A stretch of 64,000 nt of DNA from positions 1,426,001-1,490,000 of the forward strand of contig NC_089430.1 in NCBI RefSeq assembly GCF_026210795.1, given 5' to 3'. The number at the start of each line of letters is the position of its first letter. Within the stretch, counting starts at the first letter, position 1. Below, one piece after another: positions 25,650-36,561 of the stretch. This DNA comes from Rhizophagus irregularis. Its lineage: Eukaryota > Glomeromycota > Glomeromycetes > Glomerales > Glomeraceae. The position numbers were made by a program, and so were the translations under genes. The notes beneath the pieces were generated by a model. That model made no database searches, was not told where the DNA came from, and saw nothing but the letters and a program-made list of their open reading frames with translations.

Positions 25650-26566
25650 ACTTATCCAACAAAGTGTGAAAGCTCGTATAATTTGAGTAAAAAGAAAATA
25701 TTTGGGAAAGAGAATAAAAATAAAATGTATATGAAATAATACAAAAAAAAAAAATATTTGCGAGAGAGAATAAAAATATGTATTTAAATTTAATACAAAA
25801 AAAAAAATATTCTCATTATTTCTAAGTACGAAATTTTTAATTTGTGCATATTTTTCAACTTTTAAAAGTAAAAAATGGTTAGGATACTTATAACGTTCAA
25901 CTGAATGTTTGTCGTTTATTGATTAACAACCATTTTTTGTTATATAATGTAACGTAAAGGCGCATATCATGACATTAAAAAATGATCGTCAATCACATAC
26001 ACTATTCAAAAAAAGTTTCAAATGGCCCTATCAAAAAACAGTATTAAATGGTCTATTAATTATCAAATGGATTCTAGTAGAATAGATATAATGAAATATA
26101 ATAAATAAAAATTTTTTGGAACCAAGAGATTGACTTGTGTACATAGTACCACTGCTTTATTAAAAGCTTATTTTATTAAATTGTAAATTCTAAATAAATT
26201 AAATATTCTATTGTTTATAAGATTTCAAAATCTAAAATCAGAGCTTAAATAATTTTTCCTGTTTGGATATTACGAAATTCATAATAAAAGCATAATAAGC
26301 TTCATTATTAATTACGAAAATTTTTATAATCCTACGTTTATTCAGAAAAAATATTCATCTCATGTATTGAATTTCATTTATTGATGTTATTGGTTAATCT
26401 GAAAAAGAAACATTTATAGCTTTTTTGAGATGTTCTGTTGAACAAATACGGGGTATAATCTATTTTATAAACAATGAAGATTTTATTTAAAACATTCTCA
26501 TAATCTGATGTCTGATATACTGGACTAACTATTTATATAATTTAGACGTCAAAATCACGATTTAAG
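25650..26566. other. Intergenic upstream of the minus-strand kinase
   Basis: AT-rich and without genes. Part of 26330-26420 (CATGTATTGAATTTC, then TTGATGTTATTGGTTAA) matches the dispersed repeat at 47660-49090. Confidence 0.5.
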
Positions 26567-26764
26567 ATATACCGTATTTTTCGGTTATTAAGCACCCGAA
26601 TTTTTTTTTCTTTGTATTTTTCTTTCTTTTGATTGGATTTTTATACTTTGGTCCGAAAATAAGACCCCTGGCCAAAATTATGGAGCTTTTGACCAGAATT
26701 ATTGGGATTTTGGCCGGCATTAAGTGCAAAAGGGGGTGCTTATATTCCGAAAAATACGGTATAT
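26567..26764. mobile_element. MITE with ATACCGTATTTTTCGG termini
   Basis: About 198 bp. The left end reads GATATACCGTATTTTTCGG and the right end is its complement, CCGAAAAATACGGTATATC. Internally both ends continue into AAGCACCC. A TA at each tip is compatible with a TA target duplication (Tc1/mariner/pogo type). The interior holds several GGCC-centred motifs (GGCCAAAATTAT, GACCAGAATTATT, GGCCGGCATTAA). No coding capacity. Confidence 0.8.
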
Positions 26765-29700
26765 CACACAAAAAAAAGTCTAGTGATTTTCAAAATTAAA
26801 ATAAAGTTATCAAGACTATGATATAAGATAAATTATATAATTATGTCTTTCTGATATGAACAGATTTAAAATAAATAACATTAATAATGTATAACAAAAT
26901 ATTGAAAATATTAAAAATTTATTTATACTAATATCTTAATTTACAAGTTACAAAAACTCTAATATCATAAACTGAATATATCATATAAATATTTCATATG
27001 TTAGGTACAATATGTTTATGCGCTACGTTTTCAATATAAAGTGAAGATTATTTAATTGGCATTTGACAAACACATTTTCTTTAAAGGATTAAAAAATGAA
27101 ACTATCTTCATACTATCACATCCTTGCAACATTTAAGTAAATTACTTAAGCCAACACTAAATAACAAAAAAAATATATTAGGTTAAATCGATGTTATTTG
27201 GTGAAGAAAGACTGAAAGACCATCTTTGTTGTAGATCCTAAATCAATGTAACGAAATATAAAAAAAACTGTACCCATTATTGAAAGAGCGTTAACTCTAA
27301 TGTTAAATATTATTATTTTTTTTTATTTAATATCTATATGAAGTATTTCATTCATTAATTGCTTAGTGGAGAAGAGAAAAATCAGTTATCTAATTTCATT
27401 TCTAACGTGGAAGTAGCAAACACCAATCGAGTGCATTGTATCTGTGCTTTCACTTATCAAAGAGGAGGTCAGCATGTTTCGAATGTTTGTAAAATTAGGT
27501 CGTATAGTTTCTTTAAAAATTCTTTTGAAGTTGTGTACGTGCGAGATAAATCGGAAAAAAATCATCAGCCGTACGAAACAAAGGAAGAGGTGAACACGTG
27601 ACAAATATTACCAATCATCAAAAAAGAAAACGAATCCAATCCAGTCCGCCGAGAAAATAGTTACCAGTCAGGTGTTTTCGAAAAAAATATTTCTAATAAA
27701 TGGCCCCGAAAAGATTCTTAACTCACAGCTTGGGGACCACAACAACGCAAGTACCAAACGGTGCACGTAAAAATTGCACTATCATCCTCGACTCTCACTA
27801 GCCTTTCGTCTTACACGCCAGGAATTGTATCAGACAAAGCAATCCCGAAAGTTAAAAAAAAAAAGATTAAGATAAGCTATTTTCTCAAGTTTATCTGAAG
27901 CAAATCGATGGAACCGGAAAGTGTCACGAAATTTTGGCCAACCGTAACGCCAAAAGCTCAAAAGAATTAAAACTGCGTTTTTTGATAGAATATTTCGGGA
28001 ACCATATGACTCTGAAGACGACATTAGAAGCATCCTTCATAGTCGAAAGAACAGAATACCAATGATCTTGCGCCGTTCCCTAAGCCATATAAAAAGAAGA
28101 ATCAGGCTCTTTAATAGAGACGTTGAAAAAGGAGACATGCGAGGAAATGCAGAATTCCTTCCATAATCCGAAGTCGAATGGTAAATCAAGGGGAAAAGTC
28201 GTGGCAGAGGGTTTAAGACAAAGTTAGGAGTATAGGGAAGAGTAGGAGTTAATGAGGTTTGTGTTTCCGGTGGATCCTATTCTATTACTCTAGACTTGTA
28301 GTTTTTTTTTACTCTTAGTGGATTTACCAAATCACCGGTTGTACTTGATCAAATCTTTTGATAATCTGGTGTGGTTGGTGCACGCACTTCGGCCTTCAAG
28401 TTACGTGCCTTGGGGATTTGCATTGGAATTTATCGCCAGGGGTATGGTGAACAGTTATCTTCGTGGTGACTTTTTTTGCATAAGTTAGTTTTAGTGCAAT
28501 TTACTTTCTTGGCTGTATTTAGTATAGAATTGTTGTTTTGTCCAATTACCACCAATAATATTATTACATGTTTGACTTTTCTTGTTTTCCTTTTAATGAA
28601 TCGCATACAAATTCACCGTCTTTAGCATTAACTTCATCTACTATATTTCTTGTTCATAAAACCAATCGCTAATCCAAATACATTAATTTTCTCAGACGTT
28701 CACGGTGTTGATTTTAATGATAGATAATCATTGACCTGGTAAAAAAAAAAATATATCTTTGACGCCACGTATATAATTTCTATAAATAAAAATTTTTTAA
28801 TAAAAAATAATAAAACACTGTAAATGCATATATAAATTATAATAATATTTTAATTCTACCTTTTTTTAAACACCCGTTCTTTTTAAAGTGTGTAGTTTTA
28901 CTCGAAGATTGATTATTATCGGATACAATATTCCTTTGCTGCTCCTCTATGTTTTATAATCTGTTGAAATTTTACTAGATTAGATATTTAATATCTTTTT
29001 AAATGAATTAGATATCATAAGCATATTTAACCGACTTTTAGACGTAAATGAAAAATTTTAATGAATCTTTTTTACCGCCTAATAATAAAGAATTTTACAG
29101 AATATATCAATTTCTGACGCTCAAGATGAAGATTGCGCATAAGAAAAATCGTCGATCGATCACCGTGGATGAATTTTTTGATTTGGTAAGTCTCTTAGAC
29201 TATATAATACAAAAGTACAAAGTGCAAAACAATCTCCAATCTACGACTTACCTATGAAGTTTTCTTTCCAAGTGATGGAGTACAGAAAATGTTCAAGTAG
29301 ATACCGAAAATGAGTTAAAAATTTGAATAACCCGAAATATGAGCCGACCAAATTTCAACGTATTTTCTGTACTCATTTGGATATTTTCTGTATATTTCCG
29401 AAAAAGACTATTTTATCTTGATTATTTGGGGGTTATATAATAGTTACAATGTTGTAAATTTGATTGATAGCCAGGAGCTTTTAAAAAATAAATAACTCTC
29501 TAAATGAAAACATTCAATTGTTATTTTTTCGATTGTAGTTTTTGATATATAGGGAAAATGAAAAAGAGCTTTAAATAAACCGTATCTAGAAATCGAGAGC
29601 ATAAAACGTAATTTAACCAAACCATGCATGAAAGATAGACAGGATTGTTATTATATAACCAAATTTCTTTATGATCGGCCTTGTTATCTGACTTTTATAG

Positions 29701-30905
29701 AAATACATAATGACGTAATTCATCTTATTATAATACGAATAGGGTTAGTAATGAAGTAATCGAAAAAAAAAAGATTATTCCTTTTAAAAAAAACGCTATT
29801 GTTCGAAATTTCTGCACATGATTATTTTCTGTTTGGACAAAAATAGAATTATTTCGTCATTCGACCACTAAAAAGAAAATGCTCAGGCAAGAAATTCTAG
29901 AATAGACTATTAATCTGAACCTTATCTGGCATAACGGACATTTCAAATAATAAATTACTCCAAAAATTATGCATTAATGATCGTGGCTTAACTAAGTGTG
30001 TTACACAATGAAAGCGATATGACCACTTATTTGTAATCAACTTTAGCCTTTTTCAATTTTTTTTTTTTTGTTTATTCTAAAAAGTGATTATGTTGATAAA
30101 AATATGTATTAAATAGTCTTCAATAATAAATATCTGATAAACGATATATTTGTATGAATGGATCGTTGATTTAATAGACTATTACAAAGTTTTTTATAAT
30201 TGCTTCGATGTGTCGCGTAGATCATCAAAATTTATCATCCAATAAAATTAATTCATACGGATCATTGTTCCGAGATTAAGAGATTATTTTGTAATCATAA
30301 ATGGTTAAAGTATGCATCTATCGTCCATACAGAGCCTGATCTCCTTTATTATAATCGTTTTCTGTCCAATAATAGTTTGTAAATACATACGCCTAATCGA
30401 CTTATTTAAAACTTAATTTTGATTATATATGAGAAAGGTGGTTAGAACAATATTTTCAATTATTTAAATGTAATATGACATAAAACATAATTCATTAAAT
30501 TAACAAATCAGATTCTAATTTTAAGACGTGTTTTATATAACCTTTTGATCCAATAAATTCAAAGAAATTATATTTCTTGATTACGATAAATAGTTTATAT
30601 GAGTCAATAGGGAATTTCAATTTAGTTAATTTATTTTCTCCGCAATAATTTCACCAAATTTGGGTAAATAAGTTACTTAATTCATTTTTTTATAAATCAT
30701 TCACAATGTTACTTCATTAGCGAACGTCAAATGACTTATTTAAGCGCGAATTTGATCATGCATAATCACATCATCTCTAGACCAATGACTTTGATATTTC
30801 AATTAAGTAAAAAGAAAGAAATCATTTGATATATCATCAAAACATTATAAAAAAGAGTAAAATTTTCCATCGAAAAAAATCTCGCGTTCAAAGTCTACGT
30901 TTACG
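26765..30905. other. 4.1-kb region without a supportable gene
   Basis: AT-rich overall; 27350-28450 is visibly more G+C-rich and may hold a remnant of coding sequence, but frames are short and unfamiliar. A 69-codon frame at 29048 (SFLPPNNKEFYRIYQFL, then a GTAAGT in ITVDEFFDL) could be a worn HMG-like exon; evidence is too weak to annotate it. Confidence 0.5.
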
Positions 30906-31337
30906 ATGCTTCCACCTTCGCTTTCTATTAATAGAAATGGAAAAATTGTCTTATCCGTTGCGCAATTTTGCGTATATAATTACGAGCTTCCCGACACAAA
31001 TTCGTTTAACGTTAATCATTATAACGGTTTTACCGTTTACCGTTCGTTATTGCATAAAGAGTTTCGTGGCTTAAGTATCGAAAAAGTATCTCAAATAGCG
31101 AGCACGACTTGGAAAATTGCAGATAAAGAATTTCGCTCGTTTTTCGCTAACTACGCGAACGAGATCAACTCTGCCGAAAATAGAATTTCACCGAGATTCA
31201 AGTTATTTGAGATGAACCCTAAACGAAAATGGAAACCGTGTAATCAGCAAATTAAATATTTATTTGTTGAACGTGAAGAATACATGAGACATGTATTCGA
31301 AAAAGCAGTCGAAGAGTTTGAGTTCATATCATTTTAA
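30906..31337 (+). CDS. Small HMG-box-like (MATA_HMG-related) protein
   Basis: Single-exon frame of 143 aa. Residues about 38-90 fit an HMG box: NHYNGFTVYRSLLHKEF for helix 1, LSIEKVSQIASTTWKI for helix 2 (with the typical xxxSxxxxxxWK pattern), and FRSFFANYANEINSAE for helix 3. A basic segment follows (NPKRKWKP). The coding stretch is more G+C-rich than its surroundings, supporting a real gene. HMG-box proteins bind and bend DNA, often as transcription factors. The window therefore holds three HMG-type proteins within 19 kb. An upstream exon cannot be excluded, since the N-terminus (MLPPSLSINRNGKIV) is short and the helix-1 context is less canonical than in the two fusions. Confidence 0.62.
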   Translation: MLPPSLSINRNGKIVLSVAQFCVYNYELPDTNSFNVNHYNGFTVYRSLLHKEFRGLSIEKVSQIASTTWKIADKEFRSFFANYANEINSAENRISPRFKLFEMNPKRKWKPCNQQIKYLFVEREEYMRHVFEKAVEEFEFISF

Positions 31338-32289
31338 AAAAAAAATACGTTTAAAATTCTATATTTATGATTATTCTTATATTTATGATTTAAATTAATT
31401 ATTTAAGATATATTTAAGCAATATTATTATAATTTTTTTAATTTTTATTTTACTCTCCCGTCTCTTTTTTTATTTTTTCGAAGATATATAAAAATTTAAG
31501 TAAGATTAAGATAAGTTTTGTTCGTTTATTATTTGTTTGTTTTACGCTAATCATAAATCGTGTGTAAAACAACTATATATATTAAATATTATTGTATTAA
31601 GATTTCTCATTTAAGAAGTTTTTAAATTTTTATTTCGTTTATTTTTGTAATTAGTTAATACGATTATTATTAAATAAATAAATTAATTCGGTACAATAGG
31701 CAATAGGCAAATTTATTAACGTCAATAACGTGCCTACAATTTATCTACTTAAATAAAATGAAATTGTAGTGAAGGAATTTTGAGATAGTAATGTTTGTCA
31801 GCATTGTAATATTATTATAATTCTGTATTTCTTTATTTTTTCAATTAAAGTCTCAGTCACGACAACTAAAGATTATTGTAATTTATAAGATTCATCGGTA
31901 AATTACCATTACTTTTGGTAATTCACTACTACGAAATGATGTATTAATTTTTATTACCTAAATATTTGTTTAATAAATAAAGTTAATAAAAATTCCATCA
32001 TAGAAATTAGATTTTGTGTCGGACTCAGCAACTTGGGTAAATTTGCAACAAAGATTAACAAACATTAAATAGAGTATAGCGTAAAGTTTATCTTTGGGTA
32101 TACTCGATATACTCAGTTTTATCATTATACTTACTTCCTTATTAGGGTTCATAGATACCGATAATCCTATAACCACTGGTCGATAAACCAAATTTTTTTT
32201 TTAAAAAAATAAGAAAATCTTCCAAGGTTAACCGGATTTTCCTTGGTAATAACTTTTAATTTATATTTTGTATTTTGTTTTTTTTTAAA
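31338..32289. other. Intergenic, no gene recognised
   Basis: AT-rich spacer downstream of the HMG-like gene. A 73-codon minus-strand frame at 31970-32191 has no recognisable features. Confidence 0.5.
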
Positions 32290-33037
32290 AAAAATATCAG
32301 CCAATTTAGCAAAGGAGAAATTCTTAAGGCATTATCTAAAGGGAGGAATACCTAAAGTCGATGAACATTTTGAATTAAAAATTTATTTGGAAGAAAATGA
32401 ATTTATTTTAAAGAAATTTATATTTATCTATAGATCCTTATGTTCATAAAACTTTACAAGAAGGATCACGTTAGTCATTAAGATAGTTGATCAAGTTATA
32501 AAATGGTCTTGGAGTTTCTGAAGTTGTAAAAAATAAACCTTATTATAAAGTTGGAGATTTCATTTGTGGATTTAATATAAAATCTACTTAACAAGTATTT
32601 TTATTGCAAAGATCGAGTTTAAATTATTATTTTCATTTGTTCTATCATAGCTTAGGAAGAATATCTCATGTCTCCACTTCTAATTTTTCACTCGTAAATA
32701 AAGAATTGTTGGAGGACACTCCATTAAGTTATCACGCTTGTTTTCTGGATTAATTTCTTATGCATCCCATATAGCCATTGGAAAACCGAAAGAAGGAGAA
32801 ACAATTTATCTTTTAGTATGCAAAAATAAATCCATTATTTTTTATTTACATTTTTTTTTTCAATAAAGGTGTCATAATTAAAAACAGAATCATCTCATCA
32901 GATCCGGTAGATCCAACAACTCTCATCTTAGCTATTTGACCGAAGAGTTGTCCTGTAAAACTAGCAGCAGCCCAAAACGATATTTTATTGGAAAAAAATT
33001 TTTCTGGGCCCGAGACCCCAAAAGGCCCAAACCCCAT
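32290..33037 (+). pseudogene. Medium-chain dehydrogenase/reductase (alkenal reductase type), decayed and partly inverted
   Basis: The intact family are NADPH-dependent reductases of the quinone/alkenal/leukotriene B4 dehydrogenase type. On the plus strand, in shifting frames, are: GGIPKVDEHFELK near 32350; NLYLSIDPYVHKTLQ near 32420; GLGVSEVVKNKPYYKVGDF near 32510; PLSYHACF near 32730; and ISYASHIAIGKPKEGETIYL near 32750-32815. The next expected segment, the nucleotide-binding GxGxxG region, appears on the opposite strand at 33037-32846 as AAASFTGQLFGQIAK and VVGSTGSDEM. Multiple frameshifts and stops (TAG near 32475, TAA near 32590) show decay, and the last part is inverted relative to the rest. 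The family call follows from the ordered motifs. Confidence 0.72.
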
Positions 33038-33039
33038 CT

Positions 33040-33489
33040 TAATGCTTTTTTTTTTGTCTTTATTTTTATTCTTATTTTTGTTTTAATTTAGCGTTAGCAT
33101 TAGTGACTTTAATATTAATGTTGACCATATAATAATAATTATATCCAATCAAATGACAGCCATTTTTGGTGTCACAAAAAAAATGAATTGCTTTTAATAG
33201 AAGATACTTTAACACTATTACTATTATCACAAAAATAGTAAAATTTTTTAAAAAAAGAATACATAATATAATTTATATATTAAAATAATAAGAAGTTTAG
33301 TTGTTGCAAAATAGTATTAGCATAGGGGCAAAAGTGATGTTAACGCTTTTTTTCATACAAAATTGATGAAAATGCATCATGTTGATCTATAAGTAAAAGC
33401 AATTCATTTTACGTAACACACGACTTTTTTAATTTTTACGAACTTTTTTAATATTTTTACCTACATATAATATAAATCCTCTTATAGTT
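33040..33489. other. Intergenic, nothing recognised
   Basis: AT-rich, no ORF or repeat seen between the reductase remnant and the tandem repeat. Confidence 0.5.
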
Positions 33490-33905
33490 AATGTAATTTT
33501 ATAGGCTCTACAACTTTACTTAGTATCAAAAACCTAATTAAAAATGCTAAATTTGAGTTTTATATATAGAAACTATTAAAAATATTAAAATTGAGTACAA
33601 AATTTAGGCGTGAGCTTCGTACATTTATTCTATAAATACAGAAATTTGTAATTATATGTAATTTTATCCAAGCTACAGATGTACTTAAAAATAAAAAGTA
33701 GATTTAAAATGCAGATTTTAGTTTTATATATAGAAACTGTTAAAAATACTAAAATTAAATCTCTGAGTTGTATGTGAGCTTCATATATTTATCTTATGAA
33801 CATAGAAATTTGGAAATTATATGTAAAATTATCCAAGCTACAACTTTACTTAGTCAGAATAAGTAGATTTAAAATGTAAAATTTTAGGTTTATATAGAGA
33901 AACTA
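33490..33905. repeat. Tandem repeat, period about 166 bp, 2.4 copies
   Basis: Units begin near 33503, 33670 and 33835 at CTACAACTTTACTTAG or its variant. They continue with AGTAGATTTAAAATGCA, TTATATATAGAAACTATTAA and GTGAGCTTCATA blocks. Copies differ at many positions. Non-coding. Confidence 0.75.
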
Positions 33906-33932
33906 TAATTTTACATTAGTTTTTTACTTCAA

Positions 33933-34048
33933 ATCACCGGGGTGATCATCACCGTTGGCCAGAATTATCAAATTTTACCGGCACTCTATTTTTTTAATGC
34001 TGGTCGATCGTCATAATTTCAGTCATCGGTGATCATCACCCCGGTGAT
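33933..34048. mobile_element. Short palindromic MITE with 22-bp perfect inverted repeats
   Basis: ATCACCGGGGTGATCATCAC plus CG at 33933-33954 is exactly complemented at 34027-34048. Each arm also contains its own near-palindrome GGTGATCATCACC. The 72-bp interior includes GGCCAGAATTAT and GTCATAATTTC. No clear target duplication was found. It could fold into a long hairpin. Confidence 0.72.
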
Positions 34049-34380
34049 AGTTAGAAAAATTCTTTACATTATTATAAAATATTTACTTTTAATGCTTCTA
34101 ATCAAAGATACTTAAAACTATTTTTATAACAATATTAATAAATTAATTTATTAAACAATAAGATATTTGAATATTATGATATTAAAATATTAAAAAATTA
34201 TATTCATTTGAGTGTAATATTATATTATATATGAATTTTAATATTTACCTTTTTTTATATATAAAGAAATTTTCTCACTATCAGTAATTGGATTTTAATT
34301 TTCTTTGACTTGTTAGACTTGCCTTATCAAGTCAAATCAAAATGGTAGAATTTTGTATTTATTATTATTATATTTATTAT

Positions 34381-34786
34381 TAGGGTTTTGTTTTTTATCG
34401 CCATGGCGATGCATCGCTAGTGTCACGTGATTTTATAATTCCGGCCGGAATTAAAAGATCGTCAAAGAAATTTCCTTTTTTTGTAAGTTTGTGTAACAAA
34501 AACTTGAATTTTGCTGAAAATAAAATTGCCTTTTTTGGATTGTGTAACGTTACCTAAAGCTCTAAAAAAGGATATTTTGGCCAGCGTTATAAAATTTGGC
34601 CGAAATTAAGCACGTGATGTATAGGGAGTGACAAATAGTATTTTTTGCACTGAAAAAATTGTCCCCAGAATAAATAATAAAAATGGAAAACTAGAGGATG
34701 TGACGCGGGGTGACAAATTATTACATATGTCAAGTCACGTGACACTTGCGACACATCGCTATGGCGATTTTTTATAAAATCCTTAT
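34381..34786. mobile_element. MITE with inverted ATCGCCATGGCGATG-type ends
   Basis: About 400 bp. Left ATCGCCATGGCGATGCATCG continues to AGTGTCACGTGATT. Right, on the other strand, is ATCGCCATAGCGATGTGTCG, then AAGTGTCACGTGACTT. Outer AGGGTTTTG and AGGATTTTA extend the pairing. The interior holds AATTCCGGCCGGAATTAAA and two further GGCC-AATT motifs. No coding frame; target duplication not resolved. Confidence 0.75.
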
Positions 34787-35072
34787 TAAAATATATTAAT
34801 TAAAATATTGCTAATATTATCTTACAAACTAATGATTAGAAATGAACAATTTATGGTTCATTAGATATCTCACTGAGATGAATTTAATGGTTATTAAATC
34901 ATAAAAATTGTAAAAATTGGATTAATATTGACAGAGATATCCTATTTTAAAATTTTAAAGCAATAGACGTAAAATTTTGGTGACGTCAAAATCGTCACAT
35001 GACCGAAAAGAATTTGAAAATTTTTATTAACGCAGTTCATTAATTTGAAATGTCCCAAATATGTATTATTGA
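34787..35072. other. AT-rich flank of the P-like element
   Basis: No gene. The last seven bases (TTATTGA, 35066-35072) are the left target duplication of the next element. Confidence 0.6.
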
Positions 35073-35427
35073 CTAGGGGTGTGGGGGGTCCAACTGGTGG
35101 TTACACAATATGATTTCGTATTGGCAAAACTGTCCTTCATATTAAATTTATATATGTTACTAATTAAATGATAAAAATTGGATGAATATCGCACACAATA
35201 AAAAAAGATTAACCATATAAAAAATGTTACACTCAAGTAAAATTGAAACATAACAGAACTGGTTTTTTGCTTCTAGGTACTTCAAAACGCGGTTGGACCT
35301 CTCTAAAAAGAAAAAATTTTAATCGGCTATTTTCATTTCAACAAATATGGTTACGAAGGTGAAAAAAGTCAAATTTAACGCTTTACTTTTAAATTTTTTA
35401 TTAATTTTAAAGTTCTTTTGTACTTAG

Positions 35428-35682
35428 AAACGCGTTTTAAGTGATCAAACTAACTCACAAGAACCAAAGAAACAAAAGCACCCTGAAGCCCTTCAGGAAT
35501 TATACCGATTTAACCCTGAATTTAATGGAAAACAAGTTTATTTTTTTTATAAAAAAACAAAATATAGAGAAGGGACATTGATTTATAATAATAAAGATAA
35601 GACCTTCTATGTATTTGATAAAAAAACTGGCGAAAAATATAATACTTTTTCTTCTTGGTTTTTTTTTCTTAACACTATAAAA
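35428..35682 (+). other. Candidate 5' exon of the P-like transposase gene
   Basis: Open 85-codon stretch between a TACTTAG acceptor and a GTATTT donor. It reads KRVLSDQTNSQEPKKQKHP, then GKQVYFFYKKTKYREGTL and FYVFDKKTGEKYNTFSSW. A short upstream ATG (35348, MVTK then GTGAAA) could start it. Its end phase does not match the next clear exon (36562), so either boundary may be wrong or an exon is missing. Fold not recognised. Confidence 0.35.
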
Positions 35683-36561
35683 GTATTTAGAGGAGCACGA
35701 TGTCACCGGCACCTGCCACGTACTGATAGACGAAATCTTAACATTTATAAATATATATGTATCCGTGCTTGGTTTAGATTTTATCATTTTAATTTATTCA
35801 AAATTTCAAACTTCAATAATTTCCCTTAGTGTTATCATAACTTCATTATTTTGTTTTTAATAATTTTAATTTTAAAAGGTCAATTTATTAATTATTAAAC
35901 GTTTTCTAATATGAAGCCATATTAGTAACTCTATATTAACAACTAATACCATTATTAATTATCATTATATTTTCCTAAGTTCCCAATATTATTTTAAATT
36001 TCAAGTTGAAACTCCCTCCCTTCACTTAAGTCCAAAATCTCGATCTTAAATAACTTTTCTTATCTTGAATATCTTTTCTTATCTCTTGATCATCTATCTA
36101 AAACTTAACATTCCCCAACAATTTACTTGTTATTCCATTATACATTCCCCAACTTAACATTTTCATTATAAATCTGTATCCATGAATTATTTCCCCAACA
36201 ATTGATTTGTCTGATTCCCTTTTAATTTATCATTTATAATTTTCCCATTCCATCATAATTTATATGATCCATAATTTTCTCATTCCATCAATTAAACTAT
36301 CAAAGTCCTCCCAACGAAATAATAATCTATTTATGCTAGACTACTAATAACTAATCTAATAATATAAATAATTATAAATAACTGAATTATAAATAAATAT
36401 TATTATAAATAACTAACTATTGTACAACTATAATAATGTATTTCTAATTATTTCAGTTAAATATTCTTTCGTCGGTTAAATGTTTATCCATATTCCATTC
36501 GGTATTTCATTCAGCCTTCGGATAATTATTCCTCTGTTCACGTGATTATTTCGATATCTAG

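Noticed and set aside
27359-28450. G+C-richer stretch suggesting a gene or structural RNA
   Set aside because: Frames on both strands are broken every 60-80 codons and no family motif, rRNA or tRNA feature could be recognised.
29048-29257. 69-codon frame with SFLPPNNKEFYRIYQFL and an internal GTAAGT, possibly an HMG-like exon
   Set aside because: Only helix 1 is vaguely HMG-like; there is no W/S pattern of helix 2 and no partner exon found.
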